13,756 nucleotides of DNA from Polaromonas sp. (GTDB lineage: Bacteria > Pseudomonadota > Gammaproteobacteria > Burkholderiales > Burkholderiaceae_C): NCBI GenBank assembly GCA_025362825.1, contig JANYFF010000100.1, positions 1 through 13,756 on the forward strand, written 5' to 3'. This document shows positions 1 to 7,895 of this stretch, piece after piece (the stretch's first letter is position 1; each line of letters opens with the position of its first letter). Under the pieces are notes generated by a model, which saw only the letters and a program-made list of their open reading frames with translations, was not told the origin of the DNA and searched no databases. The position numbers and the translations under genes were made by a program.

Positions 1-31
1 ACTCAAAATCGAGAAATGTTTTTTTAGCCAT
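1..31 (-). CDS. accA: Acetyl-CoA carboxylase carboxyltransferase alpha subunit (5' end only)
   Basis: Only the first ten codons lie in the window; the gene runs off the left edge. On the minus strand an ATG at 31-29 opens MAKKTFLDFE, the characteristic N-terminus of beta-proteobacterial AccA. AGGAAA lies a few bases upstream as a ribosome binding site. AccA and AccD form the carboxyltransferase half of acetyl-CoA carboxylase, which makes malonyl-CoA for fatty acid synthesis in the cytosol. It follows the glycosylase gene by 67 bases in the same direction, and cysS-alkA-accA is a recurring order in Comamonadaceae (recalled, not searched). The call rests on ten residues plus context. Confidence 0.8.
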   Translation of the reverse strand, partial: MAKKTFLDFE

Positions 32-98
32 GAGGTTTCCTGTGTTTCCTATTTACCCAGCCTATCCAGTGGTCTAGATTTTGGGTGTTGTTTTGATT

Positions 99-776
99 TT
101 AATAAGCCACGGGCGCTGGATCAAGCGAGCGCCAAATATACCAAGTTGCGACGCTGCAGTAGGGCGCCCAGGCGGCGGCCACCTCGCGGGCATCGCTGCG
201 GCTGACGGATTCGCCAGAAAAATAATTGTGGCTGATGCCGTTAATCAGGCCGACATCATCGAGCGGCAACACATTGGGCCGCGTCAGGTAAAACATCAAA
301 AACATCTCGGCAGTCCAGCGGCCGATGCCGCGAATCGCGATCAGTTCGGCAATGATGGCTTCGTCATCCATCGCTGCCCAGTCCTTGACATGAACCGTGC
401 CAGCGTCGAAGTGGATCGACAAATCCACCAGGTATTCAACCTTGCGCGCGCTCAGGCCAGCGGCGCGCATGTCGTCCACCTTGAGCTTGAGCACATTGCC
501 GGGCGTCATCTTTTTGGGCAGGGCCACAAAGCGGTGCCAGACAGTCTGCGCCGCCTTAACCGAAATCTGCTGACCCACGATGCTGCGCGCCAGCGTGCTG
601 AAGGCATCACCGCGAGACTGCAGACAGGCATCGCCAAACTTCGGGATCAGGCGCTTCATCACCCGGTCTTTTTTGACCAGGTGCTTACAAGCCTCGGCCC
701 AGTATTCGGGGACGACGTTGACGGTTTCGGCTTCAGGCGCAAGGCCTGCCTCCACAGGCTTTACTATCTTTTTCAT
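99..776 (-). CDS. alkA: DNA-3-methyladenine glycosylase II / HhH-GPD base-excision glycosylase
   Basis: A cytosolic base-excision repair enzyme that removes alkylated bases such as 3-methyladenine. The protein has 225 residues from the ATG at 776 (start MKKIVKP). The frame stays open upstream to 890, but that extension overlaps the end of cysS and does not look like family sequence. The HhH-GPD core is clear: SIVGQQISVKAAQ near residue 63, the helix-hairpin-helix IRGIGRWTAEMF, and LPLDDVGL, which holds the catalytic aspartate of the family. It lacks the N-terminal domain of E. coli AlkA (282 aa), so it is the short form common in beta-proteobacteria. It starts 52 bases after the cysS stop and is probably co-transcribed with it. 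No strong Shine-Dalgarno precedes the chosen start, so the start is less certain than the function. Confidence 0.9.
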   Translation of the reverse strand: MKKIVKPVEAGLAPEAETVNVVPEYWAEACKHLVKKDRVMKRLIPKFGDACLQSRGDAFSTLARSIVGQQISVKAAQTVWHRFVALPKKMTPGNVLKLKVDDMRAAGLSARKVEYLVDLSIHFDAGTVHVKDWAAMDDEAIIAELIAIRGIGRWTAEMFLMFYLTRPNVLPLDDVGLINGISHNYFSGESVSRSDAREVAAAWAPYCSVATWYIWRSLDPAPVAY

Positions 777-828
777 AGCGAGATGTGTCCGAAATACGGG
801 GGCCGCGAGCAAAAACGACAGATAAGCC

Positions 829-2307
829 TCATGATTTTGCCTCCCACGTCGTGCCAGTGGGTGAATCCTTGAGGATGATGCCCTGCGCATCGAGTTCCTT
901 GCGGATCCGGTCAGCTTCGGCGAAGTTTTTGGCGGCTTTGGCTGCTGCGCGTTCAGCGATCAATTCATCAATTCGCTGCTCTGTAAACTGAGTAGAAAGG
1001 CTCCCTACAGAACCCTGCATTGAGCTTCCTGTTAATGAAACCGTGACATCCCGTCGCCCTCGGAGCCAAGTCCGAGGTTCTTTTTGTAGCAGGCCCAAGC
1101 TACCACCGAGAGCTTTAAGCAGGCCGGCCATCTCAGTCGACTGGTTCCGATTGACCTCCCCCGCTAGATCGAATAGCACAGCAACGGCTTCTGGCGTACC
1201 AAAATCTTCGTCCATAGCTGCCTTGAAGCGGGCGGCAAACGGATTGGCCCAGTCGATCACTACCTCCGCCGGCGTCACCAGTGACAGCGCCGTGTACAGC
1301 CGCTTCAGCGCTGCCTTCGCATCGTCAAGATGCGCATCGCTGTAGTTCAGCGGGCTGCGGTAGTGCGCCCGGATGATGAAAAACCGCACGGTTTCAGCAT
1401 CGTACCTACCATTATCTTTCGCCAGGATCTCGCGGATGGTGAAAAAGTTACCCAGCGACTTGGACATTTTTTCGTTGTCTACCCGCACAAAGCCGTTGTG
1501 CATCCAGACGCTGGCCAGGGGCTTGCCCCGCCCGTCGGCGTCGACATGCGCGCCTTCAGACTGTGCGATTTCGTTTTCATGGTGCGGAAACTGCAAATCG
1601 GCGCCGCCGCCGTGAATGTCAAATGACTCGCCCAGCAGTTCGCAGGCCATGGCCGAGCATTCAATATGCCAGCCGGGACGGCCGGGGCCATAGGCGCTGT
1701 CCCATTTGGCATCGTCGGGCTCGGCGGGTTTGGCGCTTTTCCAGAGCACAAAATCCAGCGGGTCGTCCTTGCCGTCGAGCACGTCCACACGCTCGCCGGC
1801 GCGCAGCTCGTCCAGCGATTTGCCTGACAGCTTGCCGTAGCCCGGAAACTTGCGCACGGCGTAGTTGACGTCGCCCTTGCCGGTCCCGGCCTGCGCCTGG
1901 TAAGCCAGGCCTTTTTGCTGCAGCACGCCGATCAGGGCCAGCATCTGCGGCACATATTCGGTGGCGCGCGGCTCATACGTCGGCCGTTCAATGCCCAGTG
2001 CATCGGCATCCTGGTGCAGGGCCACAACCATGCGGTCGGTCAGGGCGCGTATAGTTTCGCCGTTTTCAACCGCACGCCGGATAATTTTGTCGTCGATGTC
2101 GGTGACGTTGCGCACATACGTGACTTTCAGGCCGCTGGTTTTCAGCCAGCGCTGGACCACATCAAAGGCCACCATCGCCCGCGCATGGCCCAAATGACAT
2201 AGGTCGTAGACGGTCATGCCGCAGACGTACATGCGCACCTGTCCAGGCACCAGGGGTAAAAAATCCTCTACTGCACGCGACAGCGTGTTGTAAATCCGAA
2301 GGCTCAT
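829..2307 (-). CDS. cysS: Cysteinyl-tRNA synthetase
   Basis: Class I aminoacyl-tRNA synthetase that charges tRNA-Cys. The start is set at the ATG at 2307 (MSLRIYN, the usual family N-terminus), giving 492 residues. The frame stays open to 2439, but that extension has no family character. Seen in the protein: the HIGH-type motif HLGH at residues 38-41, KMSKS at 280-284, and the expected zinc ligands Cys29, Cys217, His242 and Glu246 (the last two in FPHHENE). The C-terminus KNFAEADRIRKEL...KDSPTGTTWE is typical. The protein is about 30 residues longer than E. coli CysS (461 aa). Part of the excess is a Ser/Thr/Gly-rich stretch at about 414-445, just before the terminal anticodon-binding helices. 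It is the first visible gene of the minus-strand cluster and is divergent from the TPR gene. No convincing -35/-10 pair was found in the 263-base divergent gap. Confidence 0.97.
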   Translation of the reverse strand: MSLRIYNTLSRAVEDFLPLVPGQVRMYVCGMTVYDLCHLGHARAMVAFDVVQRWLKTSGLKVTYVRNVTDIDDKIIRRAVENGETIRALTDRMVVALHQDADALGIERPTYEPRATEYVPQMLALIGVLQQKGLAYQAQAGTGKGDVNYAVRKFPGYGKLSGKSLDELRAGERVDVLDGKDDPLDFVLWKSAKPAEPDDAKWDSAYGPGRPGWHIECSAMACELLGESFDIHGGGADLQFPHHENEIAQSEGAHVDADGRGKPLASVWMHNGFVRVDNEKMSKSLGNFFTIREILAKDNGRYDAETVRFFIIRAHYRSPLNYSDAHLDDAKAALKRLYTALSLVTPAEVVIDWANPFAARFKAAMDEDFGTPEAVAVLFDLAGEVNRNQSTEMAGLLKALGGSLGLLQKEPRTWLRGRRDVTVSLTGSSMQGSVGSLSTQFTEQRIDELIAERAAAKAAKNFAEADRIRKELDAQGIILKDSPTGTTWEAKS

Positions 2308-2570
2308 GAAGGGTATGGATACGTGACGGGACTGGAGACGGTCAAGAGACAGGCGGGCACCCGATGCGGACGCATGCAGGCAGGTGACAGATATTAATGC
2401 AGCCAGACGGGACCGGTTTATGCCATCTAAGGGTGTCAAAAGCCGCGATCCGCACGCCGGTGGACTATACCCCTCAGCTACAATCCATGAGTATATCCAG
2501 CCCAGGTTCCCACAGTACCGGCGGTGCTCTTTCCGCGCATTGTTGAAACGCTAAAAATTGCAGAGGCATT

Positions 2571-3647
2571 ATGTTCAAGTCGGTATTTTTCTCACGTCGG
2601 CCTTTGGTTTCTGCATTTCCAGGCGCCATGCGTACGCTTTTTGTGGTCGCCTGCTTGTCCGCAGGTGCGGCCTATGCTGATGATTATGCTGATGTCAACC
2701 GGCTGGTCAGGGCCGGTCAGTTTCCCGAGGCCCTCACAAAAGCTGATCAATACCTGCAAGGCAAACCGCGTGACCCGCAAATGCGCTTTCTCAAGGGCGT
2801 CATCCAGACTGAAGCCGGCAAGCCAGCCGATGCCATCGCAACCTTCACCAAAATCACCGAAGACTATCCCGAGCTGCCAGAGCCATACAACAATCTGGCC
2901 GTGCTTTACGCCGGCCAAAGTCAGTTTGACAAGGCCCGTGCCGCCCTTGAAATGGCCATCCGTACAAATCCAAGCTACGCCACGGCCCACGAAAACCTGG
3001 GCGACGTATATGCCAAACTGGCCAGTCAGGCCTACAGCAAGGCCCTGCAGCTTGACGGCGCCAATACTGGCGTGCAACCCAAGCTCGCTCTGATCCGCAC
3101 TCTGTTTGCCCCTGAACCAAAAGGCCAAAAACCTGCGGCAGCCGCTCCTGCTGCGCCGGTTGCGGCGGTCAAACCCGCAGCACCAGTTGCAGCCACGCCA
3201 GCCGGCAAACCTGCTGCATCGGCGGCCGCAGCACCTGCTGTCAAGCCTGCCGCGCCAGTCCCCGCTGCGCCTGCTGCCCCTGCATCGACACCTGCCGCCA
3301 GCACAGGCGGCGAAAAAGAAGTTGAAGCCGCCGTACGCGCCTGGGCCACTGCCTGGGCCGACAAGGACATGGCCGCCTATCTGGGCAGCTATGGCCAGAA
3401 CTTTGACCCGCCGGGCAAACAGGCGCGCAAGACATGGGAGGCTGATCGCCGCACCCGAATCGTCGGCAAATCACGCATCAGCGTGAAGCTTTCCAACCTG
3501 TCGGTCGCCATCCAGGGCAGCAAGGCCACGGCCAAATTCAAGCAGGATTACAGCGCCGACTCGCTGAATATTTCCAGCCGGAAAACGCTGGACCTGGCCA
3601 AGGTGGGTGAGCGTTGGGTCATCGTCAGGGAATCCACGGGCAGTTAA
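2571..3647 (+). CDS. Exported TPR protein with Ala/Pro linker and NTF2-like C-terminal domain
   Basis: 358 residues. The ATG at 2571 has AGAGG four bases upstream and is preferred over an internal ATG at 2628. A signal peptide ends near Ala36 (SAGAAYA before DD), so the mature protein is periplasmic. Residues about 40-175 hold tetratricopeptide-like helix pairs (YADVNRLVRAGQFPEAL, PYNNLAVLYAGQSQFDKA, AHENLGDVYAKLA). Residues about 183-245 are a low-complexity Ala/Pro/Lys linker. Residues about 249-358 look like an NTF2/Cds6_C-type alpha+beta domain (AVRAWATAWADKDMAAYLGSY, ending in GERWVIVRES). The same kind of domain ends the next gene, an L,D-transpeptidase, so a scaffold or partner role in peptidoglycan trimming is inferred. 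No enzymatic motif is visible and no symbol is assigned. Confidence 0.88.
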   Translation: MFKSVFFSRRPLVSAFPGAMRTLFVVACLSAGAAYADDYADVNRLVRAGQFPEALTKADQYLQGKPRDPQMRFLKGVIQTEAGKPADAIATFTKITEDYPELPEPYNNLAVLYAGQSQFDKARAALEMAIRTNPSYATAHENLGDVYAKLASQAYSKALQLDGANTGVQPKLALIRTLFAPEPKGQKPAAAAPAAPVAAVKPAAPVAATPAGKPAASAAAAPAVKPAAPVPAAPAAPASTPAASTGGEKEVEAAVRAWATAWADKDMAAYLGSYGQNFDPPGKQARKTWEADRRTRIVGKSRISVKLSNLSVAIQGSKATAKFKQDYSADSLNISSRKTLDLAKVGERWVIVRESTGS

Positions 3648-3732
3648 TGGTTGTTGTGGCGTTTTACAGCAGCGCTGGCCCCGGGCGGTATGTCCCGGTA
3701 ATTTTCCCGAATACTTTCGCGTGGTAGTCCCC

Positions 3733-5010
3733 ATGAAACGGGCAGTTGGTGCTCTGATTTTTATAGCGTGCAGCATGATGCTGGCGTCCCAGACGGCCTA
3801 CGCAGGCACAAAGCGCAACAAGGCCAGCGCCGCAGAAAAAACAGTTGCCAAAACCACCGGCAAGCGCCGGGGCGCAGCGCGTTTGTCCCCGGCCAGTGCG
3901 CGTGACGGCGAAGTTGAAGCCCGCCTGATCGAAATCTACAAGCTCATTGGCCAGGCCAACACGCGTGATGCGCTGCCCAAAGCAGAAAGCCTGGTCAAGG
4001 ACCATCCAAACTTCCAGCTTGCGCAACTGGTTTATGGCGATTTGCTGGTGGGCCGCACGCGCCCAGTGCGCACCCTTGGCGATGTACCTGACACAACTGC
4101 CAAAGCAGCGGCACCGCAACTCGCCGAGCTGCGCCAGGAGTCACTGCTGCGCATGCGCGCGCTCCGCGAACGTCCGCCTGCAGGCATGGTGCCGTCGCAA
4201 TTCTTGTCGCTGTCGCCGCGCGTCAAGCACGCCATCGCCGTGGATGCCGCCCGTTCGCGCCTGTATCTGTTTGAGAACACGCCCCAAGGCATCAAGCTGC
4301 TTGCCGACTATTACATTTCGGTCGGCAAATCTGGCATCGAAAAATCCATTGAAGGCGATCTGCGCACGCCGCTGGGCGTGTACTTTGTAACCGGCAACCT
4401 TGACCCGAAATCCCTGAAGGATTTTTATGGCGCGGGCGCGCTGCCCATCAATTACCCGAATCAACTCGACGTCAAGCGCGGCAAAACGGGGGGCGGCATC
4501 TGGCTGCATGGCACACCGCCGGCGCAGTTTTCACGGGCGCCGCTGTCGACGGACGGCTGTGTGGTGCTGGCCAACCCCGACCTTGAACGCATCATCCGGA
4601 CGGTCGAAATCCGCACCACCCCCGTGGTGATTGCGCAGAACCTGAAATGGGTTGCGCCGCAAAGCTTCAAGACTGACGGCAAGTCGTTTGAGGATGCCTT
4701 GAGCGGCTGGCAGGCCGCCAAATCGAGTGGCGACCTTGGCCGGCTCATGACCTGGTACACGCCAGACTTCACCAGCTACGGCAAGACGCTTGGCGAATGG
4801 ACGCCGTCGCTACAGGCTGAAGTCAAGCAGCAGGCCGGCCACGGCGTGCAGATCAAGGACGTGTCCTACCTGCGCTGGACGGACAGCAACGACACGATGG
4901 TGGTAACCTTTGGCGAGCTGGTTCAAGGCGCCAAAACAGGCCGAACCAAACGCCAGTACTGGACCCGTCAGGGCACCCAGTGGAAAATATTTTTTGAAGG
5001 ATCAATTTAA
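3733..5010 (+). CDS. Exported L,D-transpeptidase/carboxypeptidase (YkuD fold) with NTF2-like C-terminal domain
   Basis: 425 residues from the ATG at 3733, with a signal peptide cut near Ala24 (QTAYA before GTK). YkuD enzymes act on peptidoglycan stem peptides in the periplasm as L,D-transpeptidases or, in some members, as L,D-carboxypeptidases. The YkuD domain spans about 165-302 (AVDAARSRLYLFEN; GDLRTPLGVYFV). The catalytic set is His259 (WLHGTPP) and Cys276 in STDGCVVL, where Asp replaces the more usual His before Gly-Cys. Residues about 318-425 form an NTF2-like domain. This architecture matches Helicobacter Csd6, a YkuD L,D-carboxypeptidase with an NTF2-like tail. Related enzymes include E. 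coli YafK/DpaA, so either activity is possible. The gap to the TPR gene is 85 bases and contains a weak 5-bp hairpin (3681-3698). No good Shine-Dalgarno was seen, so a GTG at 3721 is an alternative start. The stop overlaps the next start by one base. Confidence 0.92.
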   Translation: MKRAVGALIFIACSMMLASQTAYAGTKRNKASAAEKTVAKTTGKRRGAARLSPASARDGEVEARLIEIYKLIGQANTRDALPKAESLVKDHPNFQLAQLVYGDLLVGRTRPVRTLGDVPDTTAKAAAPQLAELRQESLLRMRALRERPPAGMVPSQFLSLSPRVKHAIAVDAARSRLYLFENTPQGIKLLADYYISVGKSGIEKSIEGDLRTPLGVYFVTGNLDPKSLKDFYGAGALPINYPNQLDVKRGKTGGGIWLHGTPPAQFSRAPLSTDGCVVLANPDLERIIRTVEIRTTPVVIAQNLKWVAPQSFKTDGKSFEDALSGWQAAKSSGDLGRLMTWYTPDFTSYGKTLGEWTPSLQAEVKQQAGHGVQIKDVSYLRWTDSNDTMVVTFGELVQGAKTGRTKRQYWTRQGTQWKIFFEGSI

Positions 5011-5696
5011 TGACTTCTGTTAAACGCCGCAAGTTGCTCGGTGCAGCCGTCCTGGCCATTGCCGCAATCGGTCTGTCAGGCGCAGCATCTGCGCAACCAG
5101 CGCCCAAGGTGAAATTTGTCACCAGCGAAGGTGATTTCGTCGTCGAGGTCTACCCCGACAAGGCCCCCAAGACGGTGGCCAACTTCCTGCAGTACGTCAA
5201 AGACAAACACTACGACGGCACCATCTTTCACCGTGTCATCAGCAACTTCATGGTCCAGGGTGGCGGCTTTGATGCCAGCTACGCGCAAAAGCCGACACGT
5301 CCCCCGGTCGCGCATGAAGGCCAGGAAGCCCTTGCCAAAGGCGGCCCGAAGAATGTGGTGGGTACGCTGGCCATGGCACGTACCAACGACCCCAATTCAG
5401 CTTCGTCGCAGTTTTTCATCAATGTCAAGGACAATGACTTTCTGAATCCGACGATCATTCCGCCTGGCGACCCGGTTCCAAAATTCGAGTTCCAGGGCCA
5501 GACCTACACCAATGTACCGCGGGCGCAGCTGGTCAATGCATCGCAGCTTTTCGGCTACACCGTTTTCGGCAGGGTCGTCAGCGGCATGGACGTGGTCAAC
5601 AAGATCAAGGCCGTCCCGACCGGCGCTGGCGGGCCCTTCCCTACCGACGTGCCCAAGACACCGGTCCTCATCAAGTCCGCGGCGCTCGTCAGCTGA
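5010..5696 (+). CDS. ppiA: Exported cyclophilin-type peptidyl-prolyl cis-trans isomerase
   Basis: 228 residues. It catalyses cis-trans isomerisation of Xaa-Pro bonds and should help fold secreted proteins. The N-terminus MTSVKRRKLLGAAVLAIAAI...GAASA is a signal peptide cut before QPAPK. KRRKLLG partly resembles a twin-arginine motif, so Tat export is possible but Sec is the default. The cyclophilin core is intact: FHRVISNFMVQGGGFD with the catalytic Arg and Gln, AMARTNDPNSASSQFFIN, and LFGYTVFGRVVSGMDVV. An insertion of about 30 residues (PPGDPVPKFEFQGQTYTNV) separates the last two blocks, explaining the length compared with E. coli PpiA (190 aa). GAAGGA at 4996-5001 precedes an ATG that overlaps the previous TAA by one base, so translational coupling to the YkuD gene is likely. 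Confidence 0.95.
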   Translation: MTSVKRRKLLGAAVLAIAAIGLSGAASAQPAPKVKFVTSEGDFVVEVYPDKAPKTVANFLQYVKDKHYDGTIFHRVISNFMVQGGGFDASYAQKPTRPPVAHEGQEALAKGGPKNVVGTLAMARTNDPNSASSQFFINVKDNDFLNPTIIPPGDPVPKFEFQGQTYTNVPRAQLVNASQLFGYTVFGRVVSGMDVVNKIKAVPTGAGGPFPTDVPKTPVLIKSAALVS

Positions 5697-5740
5697 TTCA
5701 TCATTTCATTCTTTAACTTAACCACCCATACAGGACACTC

Positions 5741-6247
5741 ATGAGCAATCCAAAAGTAGAACTTCACATCAAGGACCACGGCGTCATCACGCTGGAACTG
5801 GACGCCGCCAAGGCCCCAAAAACCGTCGCCAATTTTTTGAGCTACGTCAACAAGGGCCACTACAGCAACACCGTGTTTCACCGCGTGATCCCGGGCTTCA
5901 TGGTTCAGGGCGGTGGTTTTGAAGTCGGTATGAAACAAAAACCGACCGATGCAGAAATCGAAAACGAAGCCACCAACGGCCTGAAAAACGACAAATACAC
6001 CGTCGCCATGGCCCGTACCAATGCACCGCATTCGGCCAGCTCACAGTTCTTCATCAATGCATCCAACAACAACTTCCTGAACCACACCGCGCCAAATGGA
6101 TCGGGATGGGGCTATGCCGTGTTCGGCAAGGTGGTTGCAGGCAACGATGTGGTCGACAAGATCGAAGGCGTCAAAACCGGCAACAAGGGTGGCCACAGCG
6201 ATGTACCGCAAGCCGATGTCATCATCGAAAAAGCGGTTGCCCTGTAA
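5741..6247 (+). CDS. ppiB: Cytosolic cyclophilin-type peptidyl-prolyl cis-trans isomerase
   Basis: 168 residues with no signal peptide, close to the E. coli PpiB length (164 aa). It starts directly with the cyclophilin fold (VELHIKDHGVITLELDAAKAPKTV). It contains FHRVIPGFMVQGGGFE, AMARTNAPHSASSQFFIN, and WGYAVFGKVVAGNDVVDKIE, so the active-site Arg, Gln and Phe positions are all present. AGGAC before the ATG is a good ribosome binding site. It follows the exported cyclophilin by 44 bases. The pair probably arose by duplication, one copy per compartment, but they are now clearly divergent. Confidence 0.96.
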   Translation: MSNPKVELHIKDHGVITLELDAAKAPKTVANFLSYVNKGHYSNTVFHRVIPGFMVQGGGFEVGMKQKPTDAEIENEATNGLKNDKYTVAMARTNAPHSASSQFFINASNNNFLNHTAPNGSGWGYAVFGKVVAGNDVVDKIEGVKTGNKGGHSDVPQADVIIEKAVAL

Positions 6248-6281
6248 GGCCTGACTGCGACCCGCAAAGCAGTTTCCCCCG

Positions 6282-7070
6282 ATGACGGCGGCCGTGCCCC
6301 AGATTGCAGAGCTGCTTGCTCCGCTGTCCTGGTGCACGGTCGATTTCATTTCGGACCTCCATTTGCATGCCAGCGAGCCCGCCACTTTTGAGGCGTGGCA
6401 AAACTACATGCAAACAACGCCGGCGGACGCAGTATTTATTCTGGGTGATTTGTTTGAAGTCTGGGTTGGCGACGATGCCATGGGCAACGCGTATCCGGGT
6501 TTTGAGGACGCTTGCGTCAAGGTGCTGGCGCAAACCGGCGAGCAAGTGCCGGTTTTCTTCATGCACGGCAACCGCGATTTCCTGGTCGGCCAGGACATGA
6601 TGGCGCGTGGTAACACGGTCCTGCTGCAGGACCCTACAGTGCTGGTATTCAACCAGCAGCGCTGGCTGCTGTCGCATGGTGATGCCCTGTGCCTGGACGA
6701 TGTTGATTACATGCGGTTTCGCAAAGAGGTTCGCAGCACGAAATGGCAGCAGGATTTTCTGGCACGGCCACTGGCAGAGCGCCAGTCCATTGCGGCGGCC
6801 CTGCGAACCCAGAGCGAAGCCCGCAAGCAGGCCGGTGCGGTTTATGCCGACGTGGACGCAGACTGCGCGCGGGCCTGGCTGCTGGCCGCTGACGCCAGGG
6901 TGCTGATCCACGGCCATACGCACAAGCCTGCCAAGCACGATCTGGGGAATGGTCTGGGTGGAGGGCTGAGCCGCATCGTACTCAGCGACTGGGATGCTGC
7001 GGCTCAACCCCCGCGGGCCGAAGTCCTGCGCCTGTCTGCCTCAGGCCTGCAGCGCGTGACCTTGTCCTGA
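6282..7070 (+). CDS. lpxH: UDP-2,3-diacylglucosamine diphosphatase (lipid A biosynthesis)
   Basis: A calcineurin-like metallophosphoesterase that hydrolyses UDP-2,3-diacylglucosamine to lipid X at the inner face of the cytoplasmic membrane, the fourth step of the Raetz pathway. The protein has 262 residues; E. coli LpxH has 240. All metal-binding blocks are present: SDLHL (Asp25, His27), GDLFEVWVGDD (Asp56), HGNRDFLVG (Asn97), SHGD (His132) and IHGHTHKPA (210-218). It starts 34 bases after ppiB without a strong Shine-Dalgarno, which suggests read-through from the upstream gene. Its presence implies a Gram-negative with conventional lipid A. Confidence 0.96.
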   Translation: MTAAVPQIAELLAPLSWCTVDFISDLHLHASEPATFEAWQNYMQTTPADAVFILGDLFEVWVGDDAMGNAYPGFEDACVKVLAQTGEQVPVFFMHGNRDFLVGQDMMARGNTVLLQDPTVLVFNQQRWLLSHGDALCLDDVDYMRFRKEVRSTKWQQDFLARPLAERQSIAAALRTQSEARKQAGAVYADVDADCARAWLLAADARVLIHGHTHKPAKHDLGNGLGGGLSRIVLSDWDAAAQPPRAEVLRLSASGLQRVTLS

Positions 7071-7080
7071 AACCATCCGC

Positions 7081-7866
7081 ATGCTGCAGTGGGTTTCCGC
7101 AATTTTCAACCGCCCAAAAGCCATCCCTGAGGCAATCTGGAAAAAGACGCTGACAGGCTATCCCTTTCTCGCCAGACTATCCGCTGAAGATCGGTCCCGA
7201 TTGCGCGCCCTTACCAGCCGTTTCCTGACCCAAAAGGAATTCAGCGGTGCGCATGGTTTGCGAATAACGGATGCCATGGCAATCGCCATCGCGGCGCAAG
7301 CCTGCTTGCCAATACTGCACCTCGGCCTTCGTTTATATGATGACTTCAAGGGCATCGTGGTGCACCGCGGCGCCATGATTGCAAAGCGCGAAGTCACCGA
7401 TGGCACAGGCGTCGTGCACCGCTACAGCGAAGTGCTGGCAGGCGAAGCCATGGAGCGTGGCCCGGTCACCCTGAGCTGGCAGGATGTGCAGGCGTCAAGC
7501 CAGGCAGAGGGCAAGGGTTATAACGTCGTGATCCACGAGTTTGTCCACAAAATTGACATGCGTGATGGCTCAGCCAACGGTTGCCCACCCCTGCCGTCGC
7601 GGTCCGCCCGTGACGCGTGGCATGCCGTCATGACACCGGCATACCGGGACTTCAAGGAAGCGGTAGCGATGGCTAAACGCTTTGGCGGTGCCCCTCCCTG
7701 GCTCGATGCCTACGGCGCCACATCGCCGGCTGAATTCTTCGCCGTGGCTTGCGAAGCCTATTTCGTCAACCGACAGGTCTTCAAACTTGAATTTCTGTCC
7801 CTGACAGAGATTTTTGACGATTTTTTTGCAAAAACGTACTCTAGCTCCCGTAATCCCTTGGCCTGA
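7081..7866 (+). CDS. mtfA: M90-family zinc metallopeptidase, MtfA-like
   Basis: 261 residues, very close to E. coli MtfA (265 aa), a cytosolic zinc aminopeptidase that also binds the glucose repressor Mlc. The zinc motif HEFVH lies at residues 152-156, followed by KIDMRDG, and AEFFAVACEAYF near 217-228 supplies the third ligand (Glu218). The N-terminal helices (FLARLSAEDRSRLRAL; ITDAMAIAIAAQACLPIL) match the family. It starts 10 bases after lpxH, probably in the same transcript. No Mlc-type sugar repressor gene is visible here, so the Mlc link is family knowledge only. The stop abuts an AT-rich palindrome that separates it from a convergent gene. Confidence 0.93.
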   Translation: MLQWVSAIFNRPKAIPEAIWKKTLTGYPFLARLSAEDRSRLRALTSRFLTQKEFSGAHGLRITDAMAIAIAAQACLPILHLGLRLYDDFKGIVVHRGAMIAKREVTDGTGVVHRYSEVLAGEAMERGPVTLSWQDVQASSQAEGKGYNVVIHEFVHKIDMRDGSANGCPPLPSRSARDAWHAVMTPAYRDFKEAVAMAKRFGGAPPWLDAYGATSPAEFFAVACEAYFVNRQVFKLEFLSLTEIFDDFFAKTYSSSRNPLA

Positions 7867-7885
7867 TGCTATTAATTATATAGCA
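7867..7885. repeat. AT-rich palindrome between convergent genes
   Basis: TGCTATTAATTATATAGCA has arms TGCTAT (7867-7872) and ATAGCA (7880-7885). It begins at the base after the mtfA stop and sits 10 bases from the end of the convergent DUF3237 gene. It could act as a weak bidirectional terminator, although there is no clean T-run. From memory, similar TGCTATT...ATAGCA elements are scattered between genes in Comamonadaceae, so it may be a copy of a dispersed repeat. Confidence 0.5.
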
Positions 7886-7895
7886 CCCAGAGTTT

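Noticed and set aside
81..872. Long plus-strand open frame opposite alkA
   Set aside because: It is antisense to a clear HhH-GPD glycosylase, has no ribosome binding site and no family character. It is a product of GC-rich codon bias.
1058..1077. 7-bp inverted repeat CCTCGGA/TCCGAGG inside cysS
   Set aside because: It lies within an intact coding frame and is short enough to be chance. No insertion-sequence ends or target duplication were seen.
2434..2439. TTGACA on the minus strand upstream of cysS as a -35 box
   Set aside because: No -10-like hexamer lies at 16-18 bases. The nearest AT-rich hexamer is at about 11 bases.
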